NCBI RefSeq assembly: GCF_002727185.1
Contig: NZ_NIZW01000022.1
Location: forward strand, 55,556-119,555
Direction of reading: 5' to 3'
Source of the DNA: Rhodopirellula bahusiensis
Lineage (GTDB): Bacteria > Planctomycetota > Planctomycetia > Pirellulales > Pirellulaceae
DNA: 64,000 nucleotides
Positions 34,659-44,118 of this stretch are shown here, in pieces (the stretch's first letter is position 1; every line of letters starts with the position of its first letter). The notes beneath the pieces were generated by a model, which ran no database searches, had not been told where the DNA came from, and saw only the letters and a list, made by a program, of their open reading frames with translations. Made by a program: the position numbers and the translations under genes.

Positions 34659-37600
34659 ATGACCGTCAAGACAACCCAAACGATCGCACCTGGATACGAA
34701 CCAATCACCGGCTACACGCTGGAAAAAAAGATTGGCGAAGGGGGCTTTGGTGAAGTGTGGTTAGCCAATGCGCCTGGCGGATTGAAGAAAGCGGTGAAGT
34801 TCGTGTTTGGTGCCAATGACGCCAGACGCGGTTCCCGTGAGCTGAAGTCTTTGGAGCGTATCAAGGGAGTCCACCACCCTTTTTTGCTGACGCTGGAACG
34901 CTTTGGTATCGTGGACGACCGTTTGGTCATCGTGACGGAATTGGCCGATGGTTCGCTCGAAGATGTTTTAAAACGGCACCAAGATCGCGGGTCTTGCGGC
35001 ATCCCTCGCGCGGCCTTGCTGTCGTACTTGCACGACGCAGCGGATGCGTTGGACTACCTGCACGGTAGCTACCAATTGCAGCACCTCGACGTGAAGCCAG
35101 GCAACCTGTTGCTGGTTGGCGGACACGTGAAAGTGGGTGACTTCGGGTTGCTAAAAGATCTGCGCGAGATCGATCATTCGGTCATCGGTGGTTTGACTCC
35201 AATTTATGCTCCGCCGGAATTATTCGACGGTCGACCCAGCATCAACAGCGATCAATACTCACTGGCGGTGATGTATCAAGAGTTGCTGACGGGAACGCGT
35301 CCGTTTTCCGGTCGCACCATCGCTCAGTTGGCAACGCAACATATCCATGCGGCACCCGCGCTGGATTCTTTGCCGGCGGCGGACCGGGTGGCTGTTGCAC
35401 GAGCATTGGAGAAAGACCCCGAACGTCGTTTCGAGTGTTGCAAAGATTTTGTCGAAGCTTTGCGGACAACGCGTGGTCGCGACGAAGCGGTGATCCACAC
35501 ATCGACAAAGTCAAGTGTTCGGACTCGTCAGGAAGCGGTCGAGGACTTGCCAAGTCTGAAGTCCGGGAAAGCGATGGTCCACGCCCGCGTCACCGGGCAC
35601 GCTTTGGTGATTGCCGTCGGTGGTGTCGGTGCAGAATGCTTGCATGAACTACGCAATCGCGTGGCGACGTTGCATAGCGCGTGTCCTTTGGATTTGCATT
35701 CGGTTTTGATTGACACGGACATGCATACGATCCATGCCGCTCGTTTGGCAGAGGCATCGGACCGCATTCCTCCGGCGACGATTCTGCATACGCCGCTGAA
35801 GTCAGCTCAGCAATACCGCGAGGGACGAACGGACCAGTTCCGATCTTTGTCTCGACGTTGGATTTACAACGTACCTCGTAGCGGTACAACCGAAGGCATG
35901 CGTCCTTTGGGACGTTTGGCGATGGTTGATCACGCGAAAAGTATCGACTCTGGACTGCGTGAATCGATCGATCACTTGGCTGCTGTTTGCGGTGATCGTG
36001 TGCCGTCGGTTTACATCATCGGTTCGCTGTCGGGCGGAACGGCCAGTGGCATGGTCATGGACCTCGCACCTCGGATTCGGACACTGTTGGATGAAGCGGG
36101 CTTGGAAAGTGCTTCCGTGTTGCCGTTGCTGTCGACCGTGTCGCTGCAAGGCAACCCGCATCAACCGTTGACACTCCATGATTCTTTCGCTGCGATTTCT
36201 GAAATCGGTCACTACATGTTGCCGGAGAACAGTTATCCCGGGGATCCTGGCGTGCAGTGGTCCGGCGTTCCCGCCTCTCGAAACCCGCTTCGCAACGCAT
36301 ACGTGGTGGTCGACGGCGATCACGCTTTGCCTCATTCAGGTTCTGCGGCCGCGACCATGGTCGATTACTTATGGGCCGATGCAACGGGCGCCGGAGAATT
36401 GCTGGCGGAAGCTCGCCGAAGCGACCAAGCTGATGCAGCGATACTGGCGAAGCCAATGCTGCGATCAGTTGGTGTGGCTCGTCTAAAGTGTGTTCGAGCA
36501 TTGGAAGAAAATCTGCTGGCACCCGCTGCCGCACGGCACTTACTGTTGCGTTGGCTCGGCAACCCAAATGAGTCACGCCAGATTGCCGGACCAACCACCG
36601 AACGACTCCGCAAACGGTGCGGGCTCGACGTGGCGAACTACTTGGACGAAGTGAAAGCACCGTTCGGGCAAGACACGGATGCGATCGCCAGAAACCTATC
36701 CGAAATGCTTTCGCGAATTTCCGTGCAGGAGCTGATGGATGGCCCCCGGATCACACGACTGTTAAAAGAAAAACTGAGCGAGTGCGATGTGGTGGATCGG
36801 CTGGACCGCCGGGCGGCCAGGCAGATGGTCATGCTTCGCCGCGAAGTCTCTGTTCGAATGCACGACGGACGGATCGATGTCACTTCCAGCATGCAAGCCA
36901 CGGAAGGGTTGATGAAGTGGTGCATCAGCGGATCCGAAGGATTGGAGCAATTTCGATCGGAATTGCGAGAGCAGCAAGCGGCCTTGCGAAACAACTTGTC
37001 CTCGAAGACCGACTTAGAAGGCGAAATCGAAACAGCCGAAAAGCTGGCGATGATGGAGCTCAACGTGATTGCCGCGGAAATGACCGGGGAACAGCTCAAG
37101 GCTTTTGCGCAACGAATCGGATCTCTGCACTCAACGCTGAACAAGATGGCGGTCGGCATCGCTCAAGCCATTCGATGTGTTCCCGGTGACAATCGTGATA
37201 CCGAGAACCCTTGGATGGAGATGCCGCAAGAAATTCAGATGCGTTTCAATCCCGTCCTCGAAAACCTGCATTCGCAAACCGCGTCGACTTGGTTGCTCGG
37301 GCCATTGCGGGATGCAACGTTTGAGTGGGACGAACAAGAGATGGCAACCGATCTGGTCGGAAAGTGCTTGCCCGTTGTTGAAAATGTGATCGACTCTCAC
37401 CGGCAATCGTCCACCGATTTGACTGACTCCACGACGTCCGCGGCATCGGTGTTGACCCGTGAATCGGAATTGACCAACACACAAACCATCGCCGTTGGGC
37501 GCGATACCAACGCGGCTCAACCAACGAAAACAGGTGTCTGCGAAACGCAAACCTTCGAACAACCGCCGGGCGGCAACTCGTTGTGGAACGAACAAACAAC

Positions 37601-37898
37601 GATTGAGTCTGCCTTGCACGTTGCATCGCCGCCTTTGCTGCAATGTGGTGGCCGCCAACGCTTGTTGCTGTTGGTCGGAAGCGAGTCGGATCGCGAACGC
37701 TTGGAGCCCGAGGTGTCATCCGCTCATGCGGGATCATTGACGACCGTGGTGATCCCAGGTGTGACACCCATTTTGGTTCACGAAGCCCAGCAAATTCCAA
37801 TCGACAATGTTTTGGAACAGTTGGAATTGGTTTCTGGGGGCAACACGCAGGTCAGCAAACGCTTGCACGCTCGCTGCGACGTGCACTGGAAAGAATAG
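34659..37898 (+). CDS. Ser/Thr protein kinase fused to a tubulin/FtsZ-like GTPase domain
   Basis: This 1079-residue protein has a Hanks kinase domain at about 18-275: glycine loop GEGGFGEV, ATP lysine Lys47, catalytic loop HLDVKPGN with Leu in place of the HRD arginine, and DFG at 161. A linker follows, and then at about 315-700 a domain of the tubulin-like type (Pfam Tubulin_2 style). It starts VIAVGGVGAECLHEL, contains VLIDTD, and has the nucleotide signature GSLSGGTASGM (455-465), equivalent to GGGTGSG of tubulin and FtsZ. The last 350 residues are helical and unrecognised. No membrane helix is seen. The AAA+ ATPase upstream is probably its partner. GTP binding and polymer formation are inferred from the motif only. 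Confidence 0.85.
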   Translation: MTVKTTQTIAPGYEPITGYTLEKKIGEGGFGEVWLANAPGGLKKAVKFVFGANDARRGSRELKSLERIKGVHHPFLLTLERFGIVDDRLVIVTELADGSLEDVLKRHQDRGSCGIPRAALLSYLHDAADALDYLHGSYQLQHLDVKPGNLLLVGGHVKVGDFGLLKDLREIDHSVIGGLTPIYAPPELFDGRPSINSDQYSLAVMYQELLTGTRPFSGRTIAQLATQHIHAAPALDSLPAADRVAVARALEKDPERRFECCKDFVEALRTTRGRDEAVIHTSTKSSVRTRQEAVEDLPSLKSGKAMVHARVTGHALVIAVGGVGAECLHELRNRVATLHSACPLDLHSVLIDTDMHTIHAARLAEASDRIPPATILHTPLKSAQQYREGRTDQFRSLSRRWIYNVPRSGTTEGMRPLGRLAMVDHAKSIDSGLRESIDHLAAVCGDRVPSVYIIGSLSGGTASGMVMDLAPRIRTLLDEAGLESASVLPLLSTVSLQGNPHQPLTLHDSFAAISEIGHYMLPENSYPGDPGVQWSGVPASRNPLRNAYVVVDGDHALPHSGSAAATMVDYLWADATGAGELLAEARRSDQADAAILAKPMLRSVGVARLKCVRALEENLLAPAAARHLLLRWLGNPNESRQIAGPTTERLRKRCGLDVANYLDEVKAPFGQDTDAIARNLSEMLSRISVQELMDGPRITRLLKEKLSECDVVDRLDRRAARQMVMLRREVSVRMHDGRIDVTSSMQATEGLMKWCISGSEGLEQFRSELREQQAALRNNLSSKTDLEGEIETAEKLAMMELNVIAAEMTGEQLKAFAQRIGSLHSTLNKMAVGIAQAIRCVPGDNRDTENPWMEMPQEIQMRFNPVLENLHSQTASTWLLGPLRDATFEWDEQEMATDLVGKCLPVVENVIDSHRQSSTDLTDSTTSAASVLTRESELTNTQTIAVGRDTNAAQPTKTGVCETQTFEQPPGGNSLWNEQTTIESALHVASPPLLQCGGRQRLLLLVGSESDRERLEPEVSSAHAGSLTTVVIPGVTPILVHEAQQIPIDNVLEQLELVSGGNTQVSKRLHARCDVHWKE

Positions 37899-37906
37899 GC
37901 TCGATA

Positions 37907-38575
37907 TCAGGCACGGGCGGTTTGCGGAAGCAGGTCCCAAAGTCGTGGGTCGGCCAGTGATTCAGCGACCAGATGCACGTCCTCGAAAACGTGTGATTGA
38001 GTGTGCTCGTTGGGAACAGCCACCGTGATCGCTCCGGCGGAAACCGCCGCTTTCGAACCGTTTCCGCTGTCTTCCAACACCAGCATTTCCGCCGGTGAAA
38101 CGCTGAGTCGGTCAGCTGCCTTCAGGTACATCTCTGGGTTGGGTTTCCCGTGAGTGACATCGTCGCCGGTGAGGACAAAGGCGAGGTCGGCTGCCCACTG
38201 CGTGGTGGGGAGGATCATGTCGACAAACTTTCGACGACTGCTGGTCGCCAAACCAAATGGCAACCCGCTGGTCCGCAAACGCCCGATCCAGTCCTCTAAA
38301 CCGGGCATCGGGCGAAGTTCTCCGAGCAACAGATCTCCGTAGACGTCATCGGATTCCGCGAGCAGTGAGACCGGATCGTCATCAAGTTCGTGGTGATCAA
38401 TCATTTGACCGATCGCAGACAAGCCGACTCGGCCCATCATCTTCTGCTGCAGTTCCAATGTGAAAGTGTGTCCGCGTCGCTTCAGCAGCACATCACCAAC
38501 TTGGAAATAGATCCGTTCGGTGTCGAACAACAGTCCGTCCATGTCCAAGGCAACGCCACGAAGGTGCATGTTCAT
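37907..38575 (-). CDS. HAD-superfamily phosphatase (beta-phosphoglucomutase-like)
   Basis: This is a 222-residue hydrolase. Motif I is ALDMDGLLFDTE (nucleophile Asp11, acid-base Asp13), motif II is LATSSRRK, the motif III lysine is in HGKPNPEMYL, and motif IV is VLEDSGNGSKAAVSAG. The cap lies between motifs I and II, as in subfamily I phosphatases and phosphoglucomutases that act on small sugar phosphates. The exact substrate is unknown. It lies nine bases downstream of the RND exporter gene and is likely co-transcribed with it and lspA. Confidence 0.9.
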   Translation of the reverse strand: MNMHLRGVALDMDGLLFDTERIYFQVGDVLLKRRGHTFTLELQQKMMGRVGLSAIGQMIDHHELDDDPVSLLAESDDVYGDLLLGELRPMPGLEDWIGRLRTSGLPFGLATSSRRKFVDMILPTTQWAADLAFVLTGDDVTHGKPNPEMYLKAADRLSVSPAEMLVLEDSGNGSKAAVSAGAITVAVPNEHTQSHVFEDVHLVAESLADPRLWDLLPQTARA

Positions 38576-38584
38576 TCCAAGGTT

Positions 38585-40912
38585 TCAATGTGTGTTTGTA
38601 AAACGGTCGACCGAGACAATTGCCGCGGGCAACAACGTGAGATTGATCCAAGCGGACGCTGCTAACGTGGCGGCAATCAACATGCCAAACGTTGCAGTGG
38701 GAATGAAGGGGCTGGTCATCAAAATCCCGAAACCGATCACCAATGCCAATGTCGCTAGAAAGATCGGAGCCGCCACATCCGTCGCCGCATCAGTTGCGGC
38801 AGACATACTTTCCATGCCCGCCGATCGTCCACGTTGATAGCCCGCTAGGAAATGGATCGAGCCATCGATGGACAATCCAATCGAGACCGCACCAATCATC
38901 GCGGACCCCAAGTCCAAACCTCCACCGGCCAATCCCATGACGGCCAATACCAACATGATCGGCAACGTGTTGGTCAATAGTGCGACCAAGGCGTATCGCC
39001 AACTGCCCGTTGCAATTCCGATCAAGATACCTACCAACGCCAACGCGATCGCCAATGCTTTCCATTGATCGCGAAGCAAGCTGCTGACGAGTTGGGACAT
39101 GAGCACCGAGTAACCTGTGACGAGGGCCTGCTCGTCAAAATCCTGGGCCATGAGCGTCACTCGATCGATGAGTTCTCGCTTCACCTCACCCGGCAAGCTT
39201 TCTTCACTTCGCAACATGATTCTTAGTTCACGGTCGCCGCCGTCGCTCGGCGGATCAAACGTCAACAAGGCGTCCGCGAAAGTGGGAATCGCGGTTCTCA
39301 TTCCTGCCAAGCGGACCTCCGGAGTGACGATGGATAGTAGCGGGCTCATTGCCGCAACTCTGTCCGCATCCGCAAGCGACAAAACTTTCGTCAATCGATG
39401 AGTTCGACCGGAGGAAGAATCAATGACCTCCAACTCTCTCAGTTGGGTTTCGAACGCTTGAACGCGAGCGATGTATTCAGGAGTGATGGTCGCAGGTGCG
39501 GGGAGAACAACGTCCCAAACACCCGCCCCGCCGAGTTGATCCTCCACGCGTTCGTAGGCTCGGACGATGTCGCTGGTTTCGCGAAAGTTTTTGAGGAAAC
39601 TGGTTTCAGTTTTGAGCTGCGTGACCATCGCGGTGCACAGGACCAGGACGACGATGGACGTAATCGACAAAAGGTTGCTGTGGCGAAGACTGGTCGATAC
39701 CAGATGGACAAGAAACTTTCGCGAGGGTGTTGGTTGGTCGTCGGAAGACATCGGCTGAGATGTCTTTCGTTTGCCTGTGGGCAGACTCATCAAAGCGGCA
39801 GTGAACCAGATCAAAGCGGCGACGATCGCCAATGCCGCCACCGCCGTCATCGCGCCGAACTGCCGAACCGGTCGGACTTCCGATTCCAAAAGTGATGCAA
39901 AACCAGCCGCATCGGTCAGGCAAGTCCAAAGGATCGGGATCGCTAAAAAGGCCGAGACATGGACGATCGACTCATTCATGTTTGATTGTTTCGTCTCACC
40001 CAAATTGTCCCGTGAGCGGACTCCGATGTGCATCACCGCAGCCACCACAATGACCGCGATGATCGCGATCAAGATTGTGGAGACCAACGACATTTCCATC
40101 CCCATCGCGACGATGGACGCACGGGTGCAAAGCGTTGCCCAAATGATCGCCATCGCCGCCAGTAGAACGATTCGATAATCGCGAAGGGTCAACAACATCA
40201 CCAGGCTGAGCAAGCCGATCGTGCCAAGTGCCAGTCGATTTCCATCGGCTTGGATCATGTCAAAGGCATCATCAAGCAAGACCGGTTCGCCGATCAGAAC
40301 GGGGGCTCGTTCGGAGGGAATCTGATCGGCCAGACGTTGCAATTCTTCGATGGCCGTTTCAGTCTGACCTGGTTGAAGCATCGCCACAATCGCGGCGGTC
40401 TTCTCGTCTTGGCCGTGCGTGTATCCCGCGAAAAGATCTCGAAACGAATTCGCGGCCGGGTCGTCTTTCTCCAGCATTTTTGATGGTGGCGAGGGGGCAC
40501 CTGGATCGGCTGGGATGGCTCCCGTCAGCAATGAAAACTGAGGCCGGATGTAGGCAAACGCTTCGACCAATTTCGCGACCGAAAGGACGCCTCGAACGCC
40601 ATCGATTGATTCGGCAGAAGCGGTCCATGCCTGATTCCGAGCAACTCCCTCGGGCGTCATCAGGTCAGCATCTTCGTAGACCAGCATGACAATCAAATTG
40701 CCGCCAAAGTTTTGCTGCAAATGTTGATACTGATTCAGTGTCGGATCAGCTGGCGAGAACATTGCGGCCAGGGATCGATCCATCCCCAAATCGCTTTGGT
40801 AGATCGCCAATGGGATCGCCGAAAAACACCCCAAGCAGAAAAACCACCAACGCCAAACCCAGAGCAATCGAGCCAGAGTGTGTCGCGGCGACGCGATCAG
40901 CGAAGTCTTCAC
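38585..40912 (-). CDS. RND/MMPL-family membrane exporter
   Basis: This 775-residue protein has the duplicated RND architecture: helix 1 at 15-35, a large periplasmic loop (about 40-225), a block of five helices to about 370, helix 7 near 425, a second loop and a final block of five helices (about 645-770). The half-repeats show the MMPL pattern, with an Asp-rich helix (DLGSAMIGAVSIGLSIDGSIHFLAGYQ) containing a charged residue expected in the proton relay. Such proteins export lipids, hopanoids or other hydrophobic molecules; the cargo is unknown. It starts four bases before the lspA stop (ATGA), and a HAD phosphatase follows. Confidence 0.9.
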   Translation of the reverse strand: MKTSLIASPRHTLARLLWVWRWWFFCLGCFSAIPLAIYQSDLGMDRSLAAMFSPADPTLNQYQHLQQNFGGNLIVMLVYEDADLMTPEGVARNQAWTASAESIDGVRGVLSVAKLVEAFAYIRPQFSLLTGAIPADPGAPSPPSKMLEKDDPAANSFRDLFAGYTHGQDEKTAAIVAMLQPGQTETAIEELQRLADQIPSERAPVLIGEPVLLDDAFDMIQADGNRLALGTIGLLSLVMLLTLRDYRIVLLAAMAIIWATLCTRASIVAMGMEMSLVSTILIAIIAVIVVAAVMHIGVRSRDNLGETKQSNMNESIVHVSAFLAIPILWTCLTDAAGFASLLESEVRPVRQFGAMTAVAALAIVAALIWFTAALMSLPTGKRKTSQPMSSDDQPTPSRKFLVHLVSTSLRHSNLLSITSIVVLVLCTAMVTQLKTETSFLKNFRETSDIVRAYERVEDQLGGAGVWDVVLPAPATITPEYIARVQAFETQLRELEVIDSSSGRTHRLTKVLSLADADRVAAMSPLLSIVTPEVRLAGMRTAIPTFADALLTFDPPSDGGDRELRIMLRSEESLPGEVKRELIDRVTLMAQDFDEQALVTGYSVLMSQLVSSLLRDQWKALAIALALVGILIGIATGSWRYALVALLTNTLPIMLVLAVMGLAGGGLDLGSAMIGAVSIGLSIDGSIHFLAGYQRGRSAGMESMSAATDAATDVAAPIFLATLALVIGFGILMTSPFIPTATFGMLIAATLAASAWINLTLLPAAIVSVDRFTNTH

Positions 40913-41580
40913 GATGCGGCCGGCTTCGCACCTTCGGCCGGTTCATCCGGCGGTCGCGAACCCGGTAGCTCACCGCCGCCTGTCTCATCGTGCGGCGGTG
41001 ATGGGAAGAAGAACGATTGAACCAACAGCATGATTGCTCCCGTGACCAACAAAGAATCCGCGATGTTGAAGTTGGGCCATTTCCATGCTGCAGACGCTTG
41101 CCAAAGAATCCAATCGCGGACGCCACTTTGCCATTGATCGGGCAGACCCGGTTCCCACCAAAATCCTAGGCGGTCGTAAAGGTTGCCAATGATTCCGCCG
41201 GTGATGCATCCCAACGCGAACGTCAACCAACATGAACGGGCGGCTTTGAATACAAACAGCCAAACGATGATCGCCGCGGCGGCAAACACTGAGATCGCAG
41301 CGAACACCAAACCCTGGCCGGCTCCCAAGCCAAAGACCGCACCAATGTTCACGGCAGTTTCAATGCCGAAGTACCCCTCGATGATCCAGTGAACACCTTT
41401 GGTTCCGGGGAGACCGCGCCATTTGAAAATGGCTTCTTTGCTCCATAGGTCCAACGCACCACCAGCGAGAGCCAGGCCGAAGAACAATGCGTAGCGACTG
41501 GCGGGAAACGCTGACCCTCGGGTAGCGGTCGTCGAGGGGTTGGGGTCTTGTCCGGAAGGATTCACTTTGGCTGAATTCAT
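40909..41580 (-). CDS. lspA: Lipoprotein signal peptidase (SPase II)
   Basis: This is a 223-residue inner-membrane aspartyl protease that removes signal peptides from prolipoproteins. Four helices are visible. Conserved positions are NIGAVFG (family NxGxxF), GNLYDRLGF (first catalytic Asp) and FNIADSLL (second catalytic Asp), separated as in the family. N- and C-terminal polar extensions of about 25 residues each are longer than in E. coli LspA. Several lipoproteins in this window (thioredoxin, export protein, Cys-rich protein) are possible substrates. It is first in a three-gene run with the RND exporter and the HAD phosphatase. Confidence 0.96.
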   Translation of the reverse strand: MNSAKVNPSGQDPNPSTTATRGSAFPASRYALFFGLALAGGALDLWSKEAIFKWRGLPGTKGVHWIIEGYFGIETAVNIGAVFGLGAGQGLVFAAISVFAAAAIIVWLFVFKAARSCWLTFALGCITGGIIGNLYDRLGFWWEPGLPDQWQSGVRDWILWQASAAWKWPNFNIADSLLVTGAIMLLVQSFFFPSPPHDETGGGELPGSRPPDEPAEGAKPAAS

Positions 41581-41728
41581 TCGGGAGGGCCAAATGGAGG
41601 AACGCGAGGCGAGATCGCCTGTTCGTGGTGCTTCAATCAGCCAGCACCGTAGATTGCTGAGGGGAAAATTCCCAGATGACTATCTGTGAAGAAGCCGCAA
41701 TCGTTTCAGATAGTTGAATCCAGGGAGA

Positions 41729-42163
41729 TCACTGGTAGCTGGCCACCCAGCTGCGCAGTTCAGATTCCGAGCGATATCCAACTTCGTCAGCCAAGACTTG
41801 CCCATTTCGGACGAGGAACATTCGCGGAATGCCTTCGATCCCAAATTTGGATGCCACTTCGGGTTGCTCGTTGACATCAATTTTGACCACACGGACTTGC
41901 TCAGGAAGGGTTGGTTCGAGCGAGGCCAATTCTTTGTCGACTTCCCGACAGGGGCCACACCATACCGCTCCAAATTTGACGAGCACCAAGTTCTGATCGT
42001 CCACCGAACCGACCGCCTGTTGGATGGCCTCGGCAGGGACATTCACGGTCGGCCCAGGGTTGTTTGGGACGTTGCAACCGATGAAGAAAAACGAAACCAA
42101 GCCGATGCCTGCAACCGCGATCGAAGTCACGGCGAGTGATGCGGGGCGAGGGTAGGACGTCAT
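41729..42163 (-). CDS. Thioredoxin-domain lipoprotein
   Basis: This is a 144-residue protein with a thioredoxin fold. Its redox motif is VWCGPC, and it carries the cis-Pro region GIEGIPRMFLV. Its N-terminal segment is a lipoprotein signal ending FFFIGC, so it is probably lipid-anchored outside the cytoplasm. The ATG at 42163 begins this signal; the frame extends to 42217 but without signal character. It may act as a disulfide reductase or oxidase in the envelope. No dedicated partner is adjacent. Confidence 0.88.
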   Translation of the reverse strand: MTSYPRPASLAVTSIAVAGIGLVSFFFIGCNVPNNPGPTVNVPAEAIQQAVGSVDDQNLVLVKFGAVWCGPCREVDKELASLEPTLPEQVRVVKIDVNEQPEVASKFGIEGIPRMFLVRNGQVLADEVGYRSESELRSWVASYQ

Positions 42164-42319
42164 GATCAGACTCCGCGAACAATGCACCGCCATAAAAAGC
42201 GGTGCGAGAATGGGCAACGCGAAAACACGCAGCGCGAGGAAACGAAACAGAGTAGTGTACTTCTAAGTATGCAATGTCTGTTCCGCGGAATTCCCCGCAC
42301 TGGATTTCGTTTGCAATCG

Positions 42320-42337
42320 ATCCGCATTTGTGCGGAT
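42320..42337 (-). terminator. Hairpin after the DUF1571 gene
   Basis: A seven-base perfect stem (ATCCGCA / TGCGGAT) with a four-base loop lies eight bases downstream of the DUF1571 stop. On the minus strand it is followed by TCGATTGC, so the T-run is poor. A second small palindrome, CCACTC-AA-GAGTGG, overlaps the stop codon itself. Terminator function is possible but not certain. Confidence 0.4.
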
Positions 42338-42344
42338 ATCCCAC

Positions 42345-43247
42345 TCAAGAGTGGAAGTTGTAGTCTTTGTTGTAGGGATCGAAATCCTTGTCCGTCAGTC
42401 CTACGTTGACTTCCAGATTGAGGTAGTTGTATTCCTCAATCACTTCGCCACGTCCGCCGGCAGCGGTCGGCCAATCGTGGGCGATGTAGCGAATCGGCAT
42501 GTTCAGTTCATTGTCCATGAATACCTGAGCGGTGTGGAATTCCGCATCGGGGCGTCGGGTGGGCTGGGTCAACTGCAGGACGGTGCAAGGACGGTTTTGC
42601 AGGCGAGCCTCTTTGCGAATCTCAGCGTGAACGTCTTCGAACTGAAGAGCCTTCTCGCCTCGTTCGATCAGTTTCAAGATCATGTTCTCGACACCGATCT
42701 CGGTCATCGGATATCGCTGGCCACGCATTGCTAGCATGCCGGTCGGCGGAATCGAGACGGTGGGAAGGAAGCGACCCTTGAAGCCACCTTCGTGAGCAAC
42801 AATGTTGCCGTTGTTCTGATTCTCGACGTAAATGACTTCGCGACCCTTCACCGAGGTGGGCTTCACGAATGCCAGGTAAACGCTGAATGGTTGCACCAAA
42901 CGACCATTCGCCTCTTTGCGATTGCGAACCTTGATTCGCATGTATTCGTGATCGCCAACGCTGTCACCGATGCGTTCCCGTTTGACCAGAAGCGCCGTGT
43001 AGTCCTTCACTTCTGTCTTGGATCGCGTCAGCGATTGACGAGCCATATCCAGGCCACGAACCAAATCGGCTTTCGCGGAGCTGACCCCTGCGGTGGCGTC
43101 AGCTTTTTGCGAGGACAGGGCGGCGTTGGCAACCCGGTGGACTGGTTTCGTCCACTGAGGGTCTTGCCCAAAGAGATTCGTTTGAGAGAGTCCACCGGCC
43201 AGCAGTCCGCCGGCGAGTCCCAAGAATTGACGACGAGGTGTGTTCAT
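42345..43247 (-). CDS. DUF1571 family protein with Tat-type signal
   Basis: This is a 300-residue exported protein. The N terminus has a twin-arginine signal (PRRQFLGLAGG) and a hydrophobic stretch, ending near residue 25. The remainder matches the DUF1571 family, common in planctomycetes, which forms a beta-rich lipoprotein-carrier-like fold (KDYTALLVKRERIG, VYLAFVKPTSVKGREV, IRYIAHDWPTAAG). A ribosome site, AAGGAAG, lies just ahead of the ATG. The function is not known; transport of a lipid or carotenoid has been a guess for related folds only. It is monocistronic. Confidence 0.9.
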   Translation of the reverse strand: MNTPRRQFLGLAGGLLAGGLSQTNLFGQDPQWTKPVHRVANAALSSQKADATAGVSSAKADLVRGLDMARQSLTRSKTEVKDYTALLVKRERIGDSVGDHEYMRIKVRNRKEANGRLVQPFSVYLAFVKPTSVKGREVIYVENQNNGNIVAHEGGFKGRFLPTVSIPPTGMLAMRGQRYPMTEIGVENMILKLIERGEKALQFEDVHAEIRKEARLQNRPCTVLQLTQPTRRPDAEFHTAQVFMDNELNMPIRYIAHDWPTAAGGRGEVIEEYNYLNLEVNVGLTDKDFDPYNKDYNFHS

Positions 43248-43549
43248 CTCAGCTTCCTTGCTGCTTGTGGGTCAGGCATTGAGTGGGAGGAACGCCACGG
43301 GAGGGCGATCCAAAGGTCTGCGTCAATCAGCATCGACTGACTTGGTGTGCAGCAGCCAATCCTGTGTTCGACTCAACTACAACCCGAACAATCCGAGTAA
43401 CCAATCGGACAAATTCGTTTCCCGGCCATCATGAAAAGTGCCGAAGTGAGCTGACAGTAGCAAAAAGTCAGCATGATGGCCAAGCCAATCGCGGCAAGAC
43501 GTCGCGAAATTTCAATCCATTTCTCGTGGTTTCAAAAGCCGCGATAAAC
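43248..43549. other. Intergenic stretch upstream of the DUF1571 gene
   Basis: About 300 bases hold the DUF1571 promoter region. I see one weak hairpin (GCTGAC ... GTCAGC, 43450-43472) and no gene or RNA I can support. Confidence 0.5.
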
Positions 43550-43786
43550 CTATCGTGAGTCTTTGAGACCACGCAGAACGGAACCGTGCGATTGAAACGC
43601 AACCAATCGCGTTTCCATGTCGGAAAGATCGGTGTCGATCCAGTCGCCAATCGCGGCGTTGACGGATTCAGAATCGAAGAGAGCCGTGATCCGTCCCCAG
43701 TCAAGGCACTGGATTTCATGCCGTGGTGAGCCGGTATCAGACGGCACCCATTCAGACGGATTCGGTGTTGGCGATGAAGTTGACAT
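43550..43786 (-). CDS. Small acidic protein of unknown function (78 residues)
   Basis: This is a possible gene of 78 codons starting MSTSSPTPNPSEWVP. A purine-rich GGGGA lies about ten bases upstream of the ATG at 43786. It is acidic and soluble and has one cysteine. I know of no family. The frame extends upstream to 43912 without protein character, so the internal ATG is preferred. A real small protein is more likely than not, but only coding-like composition supports it. Confidence 0.4.
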   Translation of the reverse strand: MSTSSPTPNPSEWVPSDTGSPRHEIQCLDWGRITALFDSESVNAAIGDWIDTDLSDMETRLVAFQSHGSVLRGLKDSR

Positions 43787-44118
43787 GGTTGTTTCCCCAG
43801 GACCATTCCAGATGGCTTCACCCAGGATAAGGTTCGGCAAAATCAGGGCCGAATGATCAATGTGGTTTACTGAAAACCTACGTCGAACGCGATGAAAACG
43901 CTTCGGAATCACGCAAAGAGAAGTGGAATTCGCTGGTCTGCGACAAGTGTTTCTACGGAGTTGACCCGTCGCAGGTCACTGAAATTCACCCGGTTTGTGG
44001 GTTTTTCGGTTTTTTTGCGCCCGTTTGCCAAGACCCGACTGCCTGGAACGAAGAACACGGTGATGCGGCACTGACTCCGCCCCGAAATCCCACGAAATGT
44101 TTTCTCAGGAGAACAACT
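43787..44118. other. Intergenic region upstream of the coiled-coil protein gene
   Basis: About 330 bases between divergent genes. It ends in a good ribosome site (AGGAGAAC, about 10 bases before ATG 44119). No RNA gene or clear promoter could be identified. Confidence 0.5.
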
